64,000 bases of DNA. It comes from UBA1926 sp036732005 (GTDB lineage: Bacteria; Planctomycetota; Phycisphaerae; Phycisphaerales; UBA1924). Positions 51,965 to 62,938 of this stretch are shown here, piece by piece. The position numbers and the translations under genes were made by a program. The notes below the pieces were generated by a model. That model saw nothing but the letters and a program-made list of their open reading frames with translations, had not been told where the DNA came from and did not search any database. Position 1 is the stretch's first letter; each line of letters starts with the position of its first letter. The stretch lies in assembly GCA_036732005.1 (NCBI GenBank), contig DAINDF010000005.1:1-64000 (forward strand), given 5' to 3'.

Positions 51965-53421
51965 TCGGGGTCCCCGGGCGTCCCGGGCCCGGGCGGGTCG
52001 ACGCAGCGGGGGATCAGGACCGTCATGGTGGTGCCCTCCTGCCAGACCGAGTCGACGGTGATCTCCCCGTCGAGGCGCCGGAGGGCGTGCTTGACGATCG
52101 CCAGGCCGAGGCCCGAGCCGCGCCTTGCGCCGAGGCGTGCCCGCGACTCGTCGACTTGGTAGAAGCGCTCGAAGATCCGTTCCTGGTGCTTGAGCGGGAT
52201 GCCGACGCCCCGGTCCGCGACCTCGAACCGGGCCCCGAGCGGCCCCGCGGCGGCCGGGAGGGGCGAGCCCGTCACGCGCACCGTGGTCCCCTCGAAGGCG
52301 AACTTCGTGGCGTTGTCCACGAGGTTGCGCAGGATCAGCAGGACGAGTTTGCGGTCCGTGCGCATGCGGCGGAGCGCGGGATCGATCTCGAGCGTGATCT
52401 CGAGCGACCGCTTGCGGCAGACGGGCTCGAAGAGCGCCCGCAGGGCCTCGCCCATCTCGACCGCGTCGAAAGGCTCGACGCGCAGGGGCTGCTCGTCGGA
52501 CTCCAGGCGGGTGAGGTCGAGCAGGTCGCTGATCATCTCCTCGAGCCGGGCGATGTTGGCGTCGAGCATCCCGAGCAGGCGTTCCTGCATCGCCGCGTCG
52601 GCCTGGTCGACGCCCCGCATGGTCTCCACCGCGGCCCGGAGGGAGGCGATCGGCGTGCGCAGCTCGTGGCTCGCGTTGGCGACGAAGTCGGTGCGGAGCT
52701 GCAGGGTCTGGGCGAGGTCGTGTACATCGCGGAGCGTGAGCACGACGCCCGCCCGCTGCGACCCGTGCAGCGGGATATCGGCGATGTCGAGGCGGACCGG
52801 GACGGCCGAGACCTCGTAGAACCGTGGCGCGCCGTTGAAGGGGAGGCGGATGCTGCGCCGGCAGGCCTCCCCCCCCTCGGCCCGGGCGTGCAGCTCCAGG
52901 ATGGCGCTGCTCGAGACCAGTTCCTCGAAGGGCACGCCGACGAGCGAGCCCGGGGTGCGTTTCAGGAGCCGCTCGGCGGCCCGGTTGATCAGCGTGACCC
53001 GCCCCGCTTCGTCGGTCGAGATCACCGGGGTGTCCACGGCGTTGAGGCATCCCCGCAGGACCGCGCGTGACTCGAGCAGGCGTGCATGCATCCCGGCCAG
53101 GTCCTCGCCCCGGTTGCGGATCGCCAGGTCGAGCGCGTCCGCCGCGACGAGGTCGTCCGGGATGGGGCGGGGGGGCGGCGCGGGCAGCGAGGCGGCGGCG
53201 ACTGTGCCCAGTTCGCCCACGGCTTCGGTGCTGCGGCGGAGGCGGTGCTCGAGCCCCGCCGAGCGGCGGACGCCGATCAGCCAGGCGATCAACCCGGCGG
53301 CCGGCACGCACAGGGCCGCGGTCCAGGCGGGGGCGAAGCGGGCGAGGGTGAACGCGACGGCGGTGAAGGCGAGCCACGCGAGGAGCGAGGGGTCGGCGTC
53401 GGGGCGTGGCCTGCCGGTCAT
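51937..53421 (-). CDS. phoR: Membrane sensor histidine kinase, PhoR type
   Basis: A 494-residue kinase that would phosphorylate the adjacent response regulator. Two transmembrane segments (about 13-30 and 33-51), a PAS domain (about 120-235), HisKA with NASHELRTPIASLRAAVE (phospho-His252), and HATPase_c with N box NLVDN (366-370), G1 DRGVGIP (403-409) and G2 GSGLGLAIVKH (435-445). The PAS-HisKA-HATPase layout with a short extracellular part matches PhoR. It begins 16 bases after the regulator gene. The divergent OprP-like porin supports a phosphate role, but specificity is inferred. Confidence 0.92.
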   Translation of the reverse strand: MTGRPRPDADPSLLAWLAFTAVAFTLARFAPAWTAALCVPAAGLIAWLIGVRRSAGLEHRLRRSTEAVGELGTVAAASLPAPPPRPIPDDLVAADALDLAIRNRGEDLAGMHARLLESRAVLRGCLNAVDTPVISTDEAGRVTLINRAAERLLKRTPGSLVGVPFEELVSSSAILELHARAEGGEACRRSIRLPFNGAPRFYEVSAVPVRLDIADIPLHGSQRAGVVLTLRDVHDLAQTLQLRTDFVANASHELRTPIASLRAAVETMRGVDQADAAMQERLLGMLDANIARLEEMISDLLDLTRLESDEQPLRVEPFDAVEMGEALRALFEPVCRKRSLEITLEIDPALRRMRTDRKLVLLILRNLVDNATKFAFEGTTVRVTGSPLPAAAGPLGARFEVADRGVGIPLKHQERIFERFYQVDESRARLGARRGSGLGLAIVKHALRRLDGEITVDSVWQEGTTMTVLIPRCVDPPGPGTPGDPDQGRSSSGA

Positions 53422-53436
53422 GCGGTCCCCGCGGGG

Positions 53437-54174
53437 TCAGCGGGCCGCGGCCGAGGAGGGCGCGTCCGACCCGGCGTCGGCCGACGGGGAGGTGTCGGCG
53501 TCGATCCGATAGCCCACGCCGCGGACGGTCTTGATGAGGCCGGAGGCCTCTCCGAACTTCTTGCGGATGGCGGTGACATGGACATCGATGGTGCGCTCGG
53601 TGATCGTGACGCCCGACCCCATCGCCTTCTGAATAAGCGCGTGCCGGGAGAGTACCTTGCCCTGGGCCTCGATGAGGGCCGAGAGCAGGCGGAACTCGGT
53701 GACGGTGAGCGAGAGCAGTTGCCCCGCCAGGCTCGCCTCGTGGGTCTGCTTGTTGAGCGAGACCGGGCCGACGGTGAGCAGGCCCTGCTCGTCGCGGCTC
53801 TCGAACGACCGCCTGAGGAGCGCGTCGATCCTCGCCTCAAGCACCTTCATGGAGAATGGCTTGGTGATGTAGTCGTCCGCCCCCGCGGCGAGGCCCTGGA
53901 GCTCGTCGTTCTCCTCGCTGCGTGCGGTGAGGAGGATGACGGGCAGGCTGGCGGTGTCAGTGCTGCGGCGGATGCGGGCGAGAACCTCGTAGCCCGACAG
54001 CTCGGGCATCATGACATCGAGGATGACCAGGTCGGGGTTGAACTCGCCGAGGGCGCGAAGCCCGGCGTCCCCGTTGTGGGCGACGCGGGTCTCGAAACCG
54101 GCCTTCCAGAGGTTGTACGCGACGAGTTCGGCGAGATCCGCCTCGTCGTCGACCACAAGCACGCGCCGGGGCAT
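53437..54174 (-). CDS. phoB: OmpR-family response regulator, PhoB type
   Basis: A 245-residue two-domain regulator. Receiver domain: acidic pair near D9-D10, phospho-acceptor D53 in LVILDVMMP, Thr in LLTAR and K105 in YITKPFS. C-terminal winged-helix domain: LTVTEFRLLSALIEAQGKVLSRHALI and RTIDVHVTAIRKKFGE ... IKTVRGVGYR. The phosphorylation and DNA-binding residues are intact. It is the first gene of the leftward phoB-phoR unit and is separated by an AT-rich spacer from the divergent porin gene. Confidence 0.94.
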   Translation of the reverse strand: MPRRVLVVDDEADLAELVAYNLWKAGFETRVAHNGDAGLRALGEFNPDLVILDVMMPELSGYEVLARIRRSTDTASLPVILLTARSEENDELQGLAAGADDYITKPFSMKVLEARIDALLRRSFESRDEQGLLTVGPVSLNKQTHEASLAGQLLSLTVTEFRLLSALIEAQGKVLSRHALIQKAMGSGVTITERTIDVHVTAIRKKFGEASGLIKTVRGVGYRIDADTSPSADAGSDAPSSAAAR

Positions 54175-54573
54175 TTCTCGGGCTCCTGAACGGTCCGGGT
54201 CTGGTCTCGGATCCTGTCGGGCGAAGGGTACCTCGGGGTGGTGCGGAGGGGTGCCGGCGGATCGTCAGGATTCCGTGAAGAGTGGATCTGGAGCGGGGAG
54301 GACTCTTTGTTTGTATTTTGATTGGATATTCGGGCGAGAAAATGACCCGAAAAGTGCAAATGCTAGTGAGTATTAGCCGAATCCTTGTCAACAGAGTTTG
54401 TACTCGCTAGCCGAGCGGGTATAGACTTCTCGGTCGTCGGGGAATCGACGATCGCGTCCCGAGGTGTGTGGGACGAGGCCGAGCGTCCGTCGCGTGACGG
54501 TTCGCCCGACGAGAGGACCGGCAAAGAGCGGGACAGTCGAGTAGTCCCGGGTAAAGCCCAAGGAGTCTCAGCC
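54175..54573. promoter_or_regulatory. Divergent regulatory spacer between phoB and the porin gene
   Basis: These 399 bases contain the most AT-rich stretch of the window (about 54300-54430) with A/T runs unlike its surroundings, and the promoters of both genes. The leftward unit has TACCCT (54230-54225) 50 bases from the phoB start. TTGTCAA at 54385 and TTGTACT at 54398 could be halves of a Pho-box-like direct repeat, but the 13-base spacing is not the standard 11. No protein is supported in this interval. Confidence 0.55.
54398..54425 (+). promoter_or_regulatory. Sigma70-type promoter of the porin gene
   Basis: TTGTAC (54398-54403), a 16-base spacer and TATAGA (54420-54425). It predicts a start of transcription near 54432 and a leader of about 140 bases before ATG 54574. 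Confidence 0.5.
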
Positions 54574-55872
54574 ATGAGGAAGATCGTGACTTTCGTGATC
54601 GCGGGCACCGCTTGCAGCATCGCGGGCGCCCAGACTGACCTGGACATCGAGCGCGCGTACGCCGCCGAGCTCGCCGCCGATGCCGCCAACCGCTCGAGCC
54701 TGCTGCAGGGCGCGGGCGAGGGCAGCGGTTTCACCATCACCAGCGGTGATGGCTCGAGCACGCTGACCACCAACGCGCTGTTCCAGTTCCGCTATGTCGC
54801 CAACTGGCGCGACGAGGACGGCGGCGTGGGCGACGACGATTTCACCCACGGGTTCGAGATCCCCCGCGCCCGTATCGACTGGTCGGGCAACCTGATCAAC
54901 GACAACATCACCTACCGCATCAGCGGCGATTTCGGTGACAACCGCGAGGGCAGCGACGAGAACACCTTCGGCGTGACCTGGGCCTACGGCCAGTACGCGT
55001 TCGAGGGCATGGACGGCGCCTTCCTCCGCTGGGGTCAGTTCAAGGCCCCGCTGCTCTGGGAAGAGCTCGTCGACCCCGAGTTCCAGCTCGCCGCTGACCG
55101 CAGCGTGACCAACGAGGTCTTCAACCAGGGCTACAGCCAGGGCCTGATGTTCGGCTACGAGGCCGAGGCCTTCCGTCTGTACGGTGCGCTGACCGACGGT
55201 CTCCGCACCATCGGCAGCGAGTACAACGGCTCCGGCGAGTCCGACATCGCCCTGACCGCCCGCGCCGAGTTCAAGTTCGCCGGCGACTGGGCCCGCTTCA
55301 CCGACTTCACCTCCTGGCGCAACAGCGACTACGCCGGCAAGATCGGCGCCGCCATCCACTGGGAGACCTACGGCGAGACCGCCCCGACCACCGCGGGCAG
55401 CCCCCACCTGCTCTCCCCGGGCACCGAGGGCGACTTCATCATCTACACCGTCGACGCCACTGTTGAGGGCAACGGCTGGAACGCCGCCGCCGCCTTCATC
55501 GGCAGCCATGTCGACGACGACACCTTCGATGAGTTCGACGATTTCGGCCTGGTGGTCCAGGCTGGCGTCTTCGTGACCGAGCAGGTCGAGCTCTTCGGCC
55601 GCTGGGACGCCGTGTTCATCGACGAGGACCGCGGCTCCTTCGACGACGACGATGTCCACTTCCTCACCTTCGGCGTGAACTACTACATGTTCCCCGAGAG
55701 CCACGCGGTCAAGGCCACGGTCGACCTGAACTGGTCGATCAACGACCCCAGCGCGGTCAGCGGCCTCGCCGGCTTCACCGGCACCCCGGGCGCCCACAGC
55801 CCGACCAGCTACCTCGGCTCGACCGAGGATGGCGAGATCGCCCTCCGCGGCCAGCTCTCCGTCCTCTTCTGA
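54574..55872 (+). CDS. OprP-like (Porin_O_P family) outer-membrane porin
   Basis: A 432-residue outer-membrane beta-barrel. The signal peptide (MRKIVTFVIAGTACSIAGAQ) is followed by a short coiled region and then strands of the phosphate-selective porin family: LFQFRYVANWRDEDG, FEIPRARIDWSGNLINDN, ITYRISGDFGDNREG, FLRWGQFKAPLLWEELVDPE and a C-terminal aromatic residue (LSVLF) for barrel assembly. ATG 54574 has AAGGAG; an upstream frame lacks support. The divergent phoB-phoR pair suggests control by phosphate. Anion selectivity cannot be judged from this sequence; acidic residues are abundant. Confidence 0.9.
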   Translation: MRKIVTFVIAGTACSIAGAQTDLDIERAYAAELAADAANRSSLLQGAGEGSGFTITSGDGSSTLTTNALFQFRYVANWRDEDGGVGDDDFTHGFEIPRARIDWSGNLINDNITYRISGDFGDNREGSDENTFGVTWAYGQYAFEGMDGAFLRWGQFKAPLLWEELVDPEFQLAADRSVTNEVFNQGYSQGLMFGYEAEAFRLYGALTDGLRTIGSEYNGSGESDIALTARAEFKFAGDWARFTDFTSWRNSDYAGKIGAAIHWETYGETAPTTAGSPHLLSPGTEGDFIIYTVDATVEGNGWNAAAAFIGSHVDDDTFDEFDDFGLVVQAGVFVTEQVELFGRWDAVFIDEDRGSFDDDDVHFLTFGVNYYMFPESHAVKATVDLNWSINDPSAVSGLAGFTGTPGAHSPTSYLGSTEDGEIALRGQLSVLF

Positions 55873-55903
55873 TCCCGAGATTCGGCTGATCTGAAGCAAC
55901 CCG

Positions 55904-55940
55904 ACGGCCGGCCTCTTGCGAGGCCGGCCGTTCTGCTTTT
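55904..55940 (+). terminator. Rho-independent terminator after the porin gene
   Basis: ACGGCCGGCCTC (55904-55915) and GAGGCCGGCCGT (55920-55931) form a perfect 12-bp stem with a TTGC loop, then TCTGCTTTT. Confidence 0.92.
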
Positions 55941-56398
55941 GGGCCGAGTCGGTGCTCGGCCTCTTCGCGCGGCCCTGGGGCGGGAGGACGAAGGGCGTGG
56001 GCCGGTCCTGCGGCGGTCGCCCCAAGCGGGCGGGGCCTGCTCATGCGGATGGGGCGCCCGACCGCGGCGACGTGCTTCGCCGGCGGCCGGGACCGGCGTT
56101 GTGGGGTTTCCGGGCACGGAGGGCCCGCGATGCGGGGCAGCGTGTGCGGCGGCGTGGAGCGGGGATCCGCGGTCTGCGAGGCGGGGAGTCAAACCAGTCC
56201 TGTTTGATCCGTGCGCGTCGCGCGGCCTACGCCGTCCTCTCGTGGTTCACTCTTCGAGATGAACCACGGCACCGACCATGGTTCACTCTTCGAGATGAGC
56301 CACGGCACCGACCATGGTTCACTCTTCGAGATGAACCACGGCACCGACGCCCGAGGACGGCAGGGAATCTGTATCAGGGGCCCCGCGGTCGGGACGGT
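55941..56398. other. Non-coding interval with tandem repeats and the sole ACGT of the window
   Basis: No open frame in these 458 bases has coding-like character. It is G+C-rich but lacks the word bias of its neighbours: it contains the only ACGT I found (56070-56073). The second half carries the 36-bp repeats (56245-56348). It separates the porin terminator from the end of the RND pump gene and may be a remnant of foreign or decayed DNA. Confidence 0.7.
56245..56348. repeat. 36-bp tandem repeat, three copies
   Basis: Units start GTTCACTCTTCGAGATGA at 56245, 56281 and 56317. Copy 2 differs from copy 1 by one base (AACC to AGCC), and copy 3 lacks the last four bases. Across unit junctions TGGTTCA and TGAACCA can pair around CTCTTCGAGA, so each copy can form a hairpin. 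The unit is a multiple of three and translates to a repeated SLFEMNHGTDHG in one frame, but no start or gene context supports translation. Confidence 0.92.
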
Positions 56399-60018
<3,620 letters not shown>

Positions 60019-60019
<1 letters not shown>

Positions 60020-61209
60020 CAGTTCGGCCCGCCTTCCGCCGCCCCCGCCGCGAACGGCGACCCCTCCGGCGCATCCTGGATCACGAGCGGCTGCGTCGGG
60101 AAGACACGCTCGTTGCCCTCGACCAGCAGCATGGACCCCGCACGCACCTGCCCGGGGCGGATCGCCACGCGGTCGCCCGCGGCGAAGAGCCGATCGACCC
60201 GTGCTGGCACCGCCTGGCCCGTGATCGCAGGGTTGCCCTCGCTGCGGAACGGGACGGCCATGTAGACGAACTCGCCCGCGTCGTCCCGCAGCAGCGCGTC
60301 CTTGTGCACCGTGAGCACCGGCTCGAACGACCCTGTCGGCACGAACGCGGTCAGGCTCATCCCGGGCTTGAGCAGCCCCGCGTGGTTCGCCACCGACAGC
60401 CGCACGCGGAACATCCGGCTCAGCGTGTCCGCCTGCGGGATCACGCTGATCACGGCCGCCTCGGCGTCGGGCTCGGCGCCGAGCGCCGGGATCCGCAGCG
60501 GGATCGTCCCCAACTCCTCCGAGAGATACCCGATCAGGTGCTCGGGGACATCGATCCGCGCCTCGAGCTCGTCCATGCACACCAGCTCGACGATCGTGTC
60601 GCCCGGCGTGACCCATTCCCCGATCTCGGCCTGCTTCTGCACCACCCGCCCCGCGAACGGGGCGATGATCGTCTTGTCCGCCAGTTCGCGCCGGGCCAGC
60701 CCCAAGGCCGCCTCCTCCGCCTGCGCCTCGGCGCGGGCCTGCGCCAGCAGGGCCCGGCCCGTCAGCATGTTCGCTTCCGCCGCGTCCAACTCACTCGCGG
60801 TGGCCGATCCACGCTCCGACAGCGTCCGCACGCGTTCGAGGTCGCGCTCGGCGCGGAACAACTCGGCCTCCCGCTGCGCGATCAGCCCGAGCGCCGATTC
60901 CAGGTCCGCCTCCGCCTGGGCGACCGAGAGCCGCGCGAGCCCGTCGTCGAGGCGGGCGATCACCGCGCCCTTCTCGACCGCGTCTCCCGGGTTGAGCGCC
61001 AGTTCGATCACGAGCCCCTCCACCTGGGCCGCGATGAGCGAACGCCTGAGCGTGACGACCTCGCCCGTCACGGCCCGGGGCGCCATCAGGCGCTCCTCAC
61101 GCGCCGCGTCGACCCGAACCGTCGCCGGCGGAGGCCCCTGTCCGAACGCGGGGTTCAGCCCCGCGAACACCGAGGCCGCCAGCGACACAACCAACATCAG
61201 CCGGTTCAT
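60019..61209 (-). CDS. Periplasmic adaptor of the RND pump
   Basis: A 396-residue membrane-fusion protein. The signal peptide (MNRLMLVVSLAASVFAG) is followed by the lipoyl halves (LIAAQVEGLVIELALNPGDAV and KTIIAPFAGRVVQKQAEIGE), a coiled-coil hairpin between them (about 90-170), a beta-barrel (RIDVPEHLIGYL) and a membrane-proximal domain. Its ATG overlaps the TGA of marR (ATGA) and its stop overlaps the RND start, so the three genes are a tightly coupled operon. Confidence 0.93.
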
Positions 61210-61745
61210 TCGTCCTCCGTCTGCCCGGCCTGACCGGGCGACTGCGAGATCAGCGACTGCTCGAGCAGCCGGGTGTTCTCGATCAACTTCTCCAGGTCCT
61301 TGTCCAGCCGATCGATCGCGGTCTCGTCGAAACCGGTGAGCAGGGGCCCGAGGATCCGCCCCGCGAGTTCCCGCGTGAGCCCGTACGCCTGCCACCCTGC
61401 CTCCGTCAGGCCGACAAAGGTCGACCGCCCCGAGCCCGGCACGGAAAACCGGCTGACCAGCCCGTCGCCCTCCATCGCGGCCGCCATCCGGCTGATGTTC
61501 TGCGGGCTCAGCAACGCCTCCTCGCTGATCTCCGCGATCGTGCGCGGCTGGTCCGACCGGCCCAGGGCGCACAGCAGCATCCATCGCGAACTCGTCAGCC
61601 CGTGCGGCGAGGCCATCCGGTCGCCCACCCGCATCATCATGTGGTGCAACTGGAACACCTTGCGGATGACCGGCGATTCGTATCGCTCACACCCGCCGGG
61701 CCGCTCGCACGCGGCCTGATCCGGCACGGTCCCATCGATTGACAT
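61206..61745 (-). CDS. MarR-family transcriptional regulator
   Basis: A 179-residue winged-helix regulator. LTSSRWMLLCALGRSDQPRT, ISEEALLSPQNISRMAAAME (recognition helix) and LVSRFSVPGSGRSTFVGLTEAG (wing) match the MarR fold, with N- and C-terminal dimerisation helices. It precedes the adaptor and pump genes with overlapping codons, and a strong palindromic operator lies upstream (61807-61837). It is therefore very likely an autorepressor of the pump operon, relieved by a small-molecule ligand. Confidence 0.94.
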   Translation of the reverse strand: MSIDGTVPDQAACERPGGCERYESPVIRKVFQLHHMMMRVGDRMASPHGLTSSRWMLLCALGRSDQPRTIAEISEEALLSPQNISRMAAAMEGDGLVSRFSVPGSGRSTFVGLTEAGWQAYGLTRELAGRILGPLLTGFDETAIDRLDKDLEKLIENTRLLEQSLISQSPGQAGQTEDE

Positions 61746-61806
61746 GGCTTGCCCCGGCCCGGCATGGGCCTCCCGGGAAGATTCAATGCGTGTTTGGGTA
61801 GCGATT

Positions 61807-61837
61807 CAACATGTTGAGAAAATTTCTCAACATGTTG
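61807..61837. promoter_or_regulatory. Palindromic operator of the marR-adaptor-RND operon
   Basis: A 31-bp perfect inverted repeat: two copies of the 10-bp palindrome CAACATGTTG, at 61807-61816 and 61828-61837, joined by the symmetric stretch GAGAAAATTTC. The two centres lie 21 bases apart, two helical turns, so two MarR dimers could bind the same face. It is 62 bases upstream of the marR start and in the spacer shared with the stop of the pseudopilin gene at 61888. Confidence 0.85.
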
Positions 61838-61887
61838 TCTCAGAATGTTCTCTCGGATTCCGGGCTAATCCACCTGTTCCGGTGGAT

Positions 61888-62799
61888 CTACTCCGCTGCG
61901 AACCGGGGAACGGTCGTGTAGACATTGTTGTCGGTGGTGGACGGGTCCCCGTCCTCGCCCGCCGAATAGGCGTAGGGCACGCCGCCGATCACATAGCCAC
62001 CGTCGCCGTCGCCGATCGGCTGCAAGCCGTTTTCCAGCCAGCCGTTCCGGTCGGCCTGGGTCAGTCGGTCGCGGCGGACACGGCTGATCGGGAAATCGGC
62101 CGGCTCGTTGGGATCAAAGCTGGTGGGGGCCCTGTTTGCGGGGAGCCAGTAATCAAACTCGCTCCCGGGCGGATTGGACGAGATCGCGAGGACGCCGTCC
62201 CCGAACCGGCCGAGGGTCCGTTCGATGCCCCGGTTGTCCTGTTCGGTCACGATGCCGTCCCAGGCGGGGTGAACGAAGCGGATCGGGCGGCCCCATGCGT
62301 CGAGGATGGTCCGCAGCTCGGGCTGCCGGCCCGGGGCGTCGGTGACTTCGCCGGTGGTCTCGACGATGTCGATATCCCCGTCCCACCGGGTCAACACCTC
62401 GGCCGGGAGGGTCGCGAGGGTGTCCTCGAGCCCGACATCCTCCAACGCCCGCAGGAAGAGCCCGATCGAGTTGATGACGGTCCGGTTCGCGTCGCCGTCC
62501 GAGAGATCGACGCCGTCGAGCAGGGGATAGGCCGCGAAGTCCTCGCGGACGAACTGCCCGGTCTGCGGGCGGCCCGGGGCATAGGTGACAACGAACGCCG
62601 GTGGCGCCTGCCCGACCTCGGCGACATAGGTTGCGATGGCCTGGTCCACGGCCCGGATGGTGTCGGCGGTCTGCCGTCCCCGGCCGCCCGAGAGCGCCCC
62701 CGAGCCGACCGCGAGCACGAGCGCGATCAGCAGGCCGACGATGACGATGACGACCAGGAGTTCAACCAGCGTGAACGCGTGTCGGCCTGCGGGTCTCAT
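61888..62799 (-). CDS. Prepilin-type secreted protein (pseudopilin family)
   Basis: A 303-residue protein with a class III signal: basic leader MRPAGRHA, then FTLVELLVVIVIVGLL with the conserved Glu five residues after the predicted cleavage point. The mature part has no recognised domain apart from Asp/Gly/Tyr-rich loops. It resembles a type II secretion pseudopilin but stands alone, as does the 7112 gene. ATG 62799 has AAGGAGA upstream. Function unknown. Confidence 0.85.
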   Translation of the reverse strand: MRPAGRHAFTLVELLVVIVIVGLLIALVLAVGSGALSGGRGRQTADTIRAVDQAIATYVAEVGQAPPAFVVTYAPGRPQTGQFVREDFAAYPLLDGVDLSDGDANRTVINSIGLFLRALEDVGLEDTLATLPAEVLTRWDGDIDIVETTGEVTDAPGRQPELRTILDAWGRPIRFVHPAWDGIVTEQDNRGIERTLGRFGDGVLAISSNPPGSEFDYWLPANRAPTSFDPNEPADFPISRVRRDRLTQADRNGWLENGLQPIGDGDGGYVIGGVPYAYSAGEDGDPSTTDNNVYTTVPRFAAE

Positions 62800-62882
62800 C
62801 GGCAGTCTCCTTGGCAGGCGGGGGTCATGCGTCGCCTCCCGGGGCGGGGACGGAGTCTCCACCCGCGGCCCCCGGTGCCACC

Positions 62883-62888
62883 AGCCTA
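62883..62888 (-). promoter_or_regulatory. Candidate -10 element for the second pseudopilin gene
   Basis: Minus-strand TAGGCT inside TATAGGCT, 83 bases before the start codon at 62799. Confidence 0.35.
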
Positions 62889-62938
62889 TACGGGCTTGGG
62901 GGCGGGTGTGATCCGACTCCAGGAAAAGAGCGTTGCGA

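Noticed and set aside
55939..56262. Possible 107-residue plus-strand gene in the repeat-bearing gap
   Set aside because: Arg/Gly/Pro-rich, no ribosome-binding site, no recognised motif, and it runs into the tandem repeat.
56245..56348. 36-bp repeats as a CRISPR array
   Set aside because: The copies are directly adjacent with no spacers, only three units, and no cas genes nearby.
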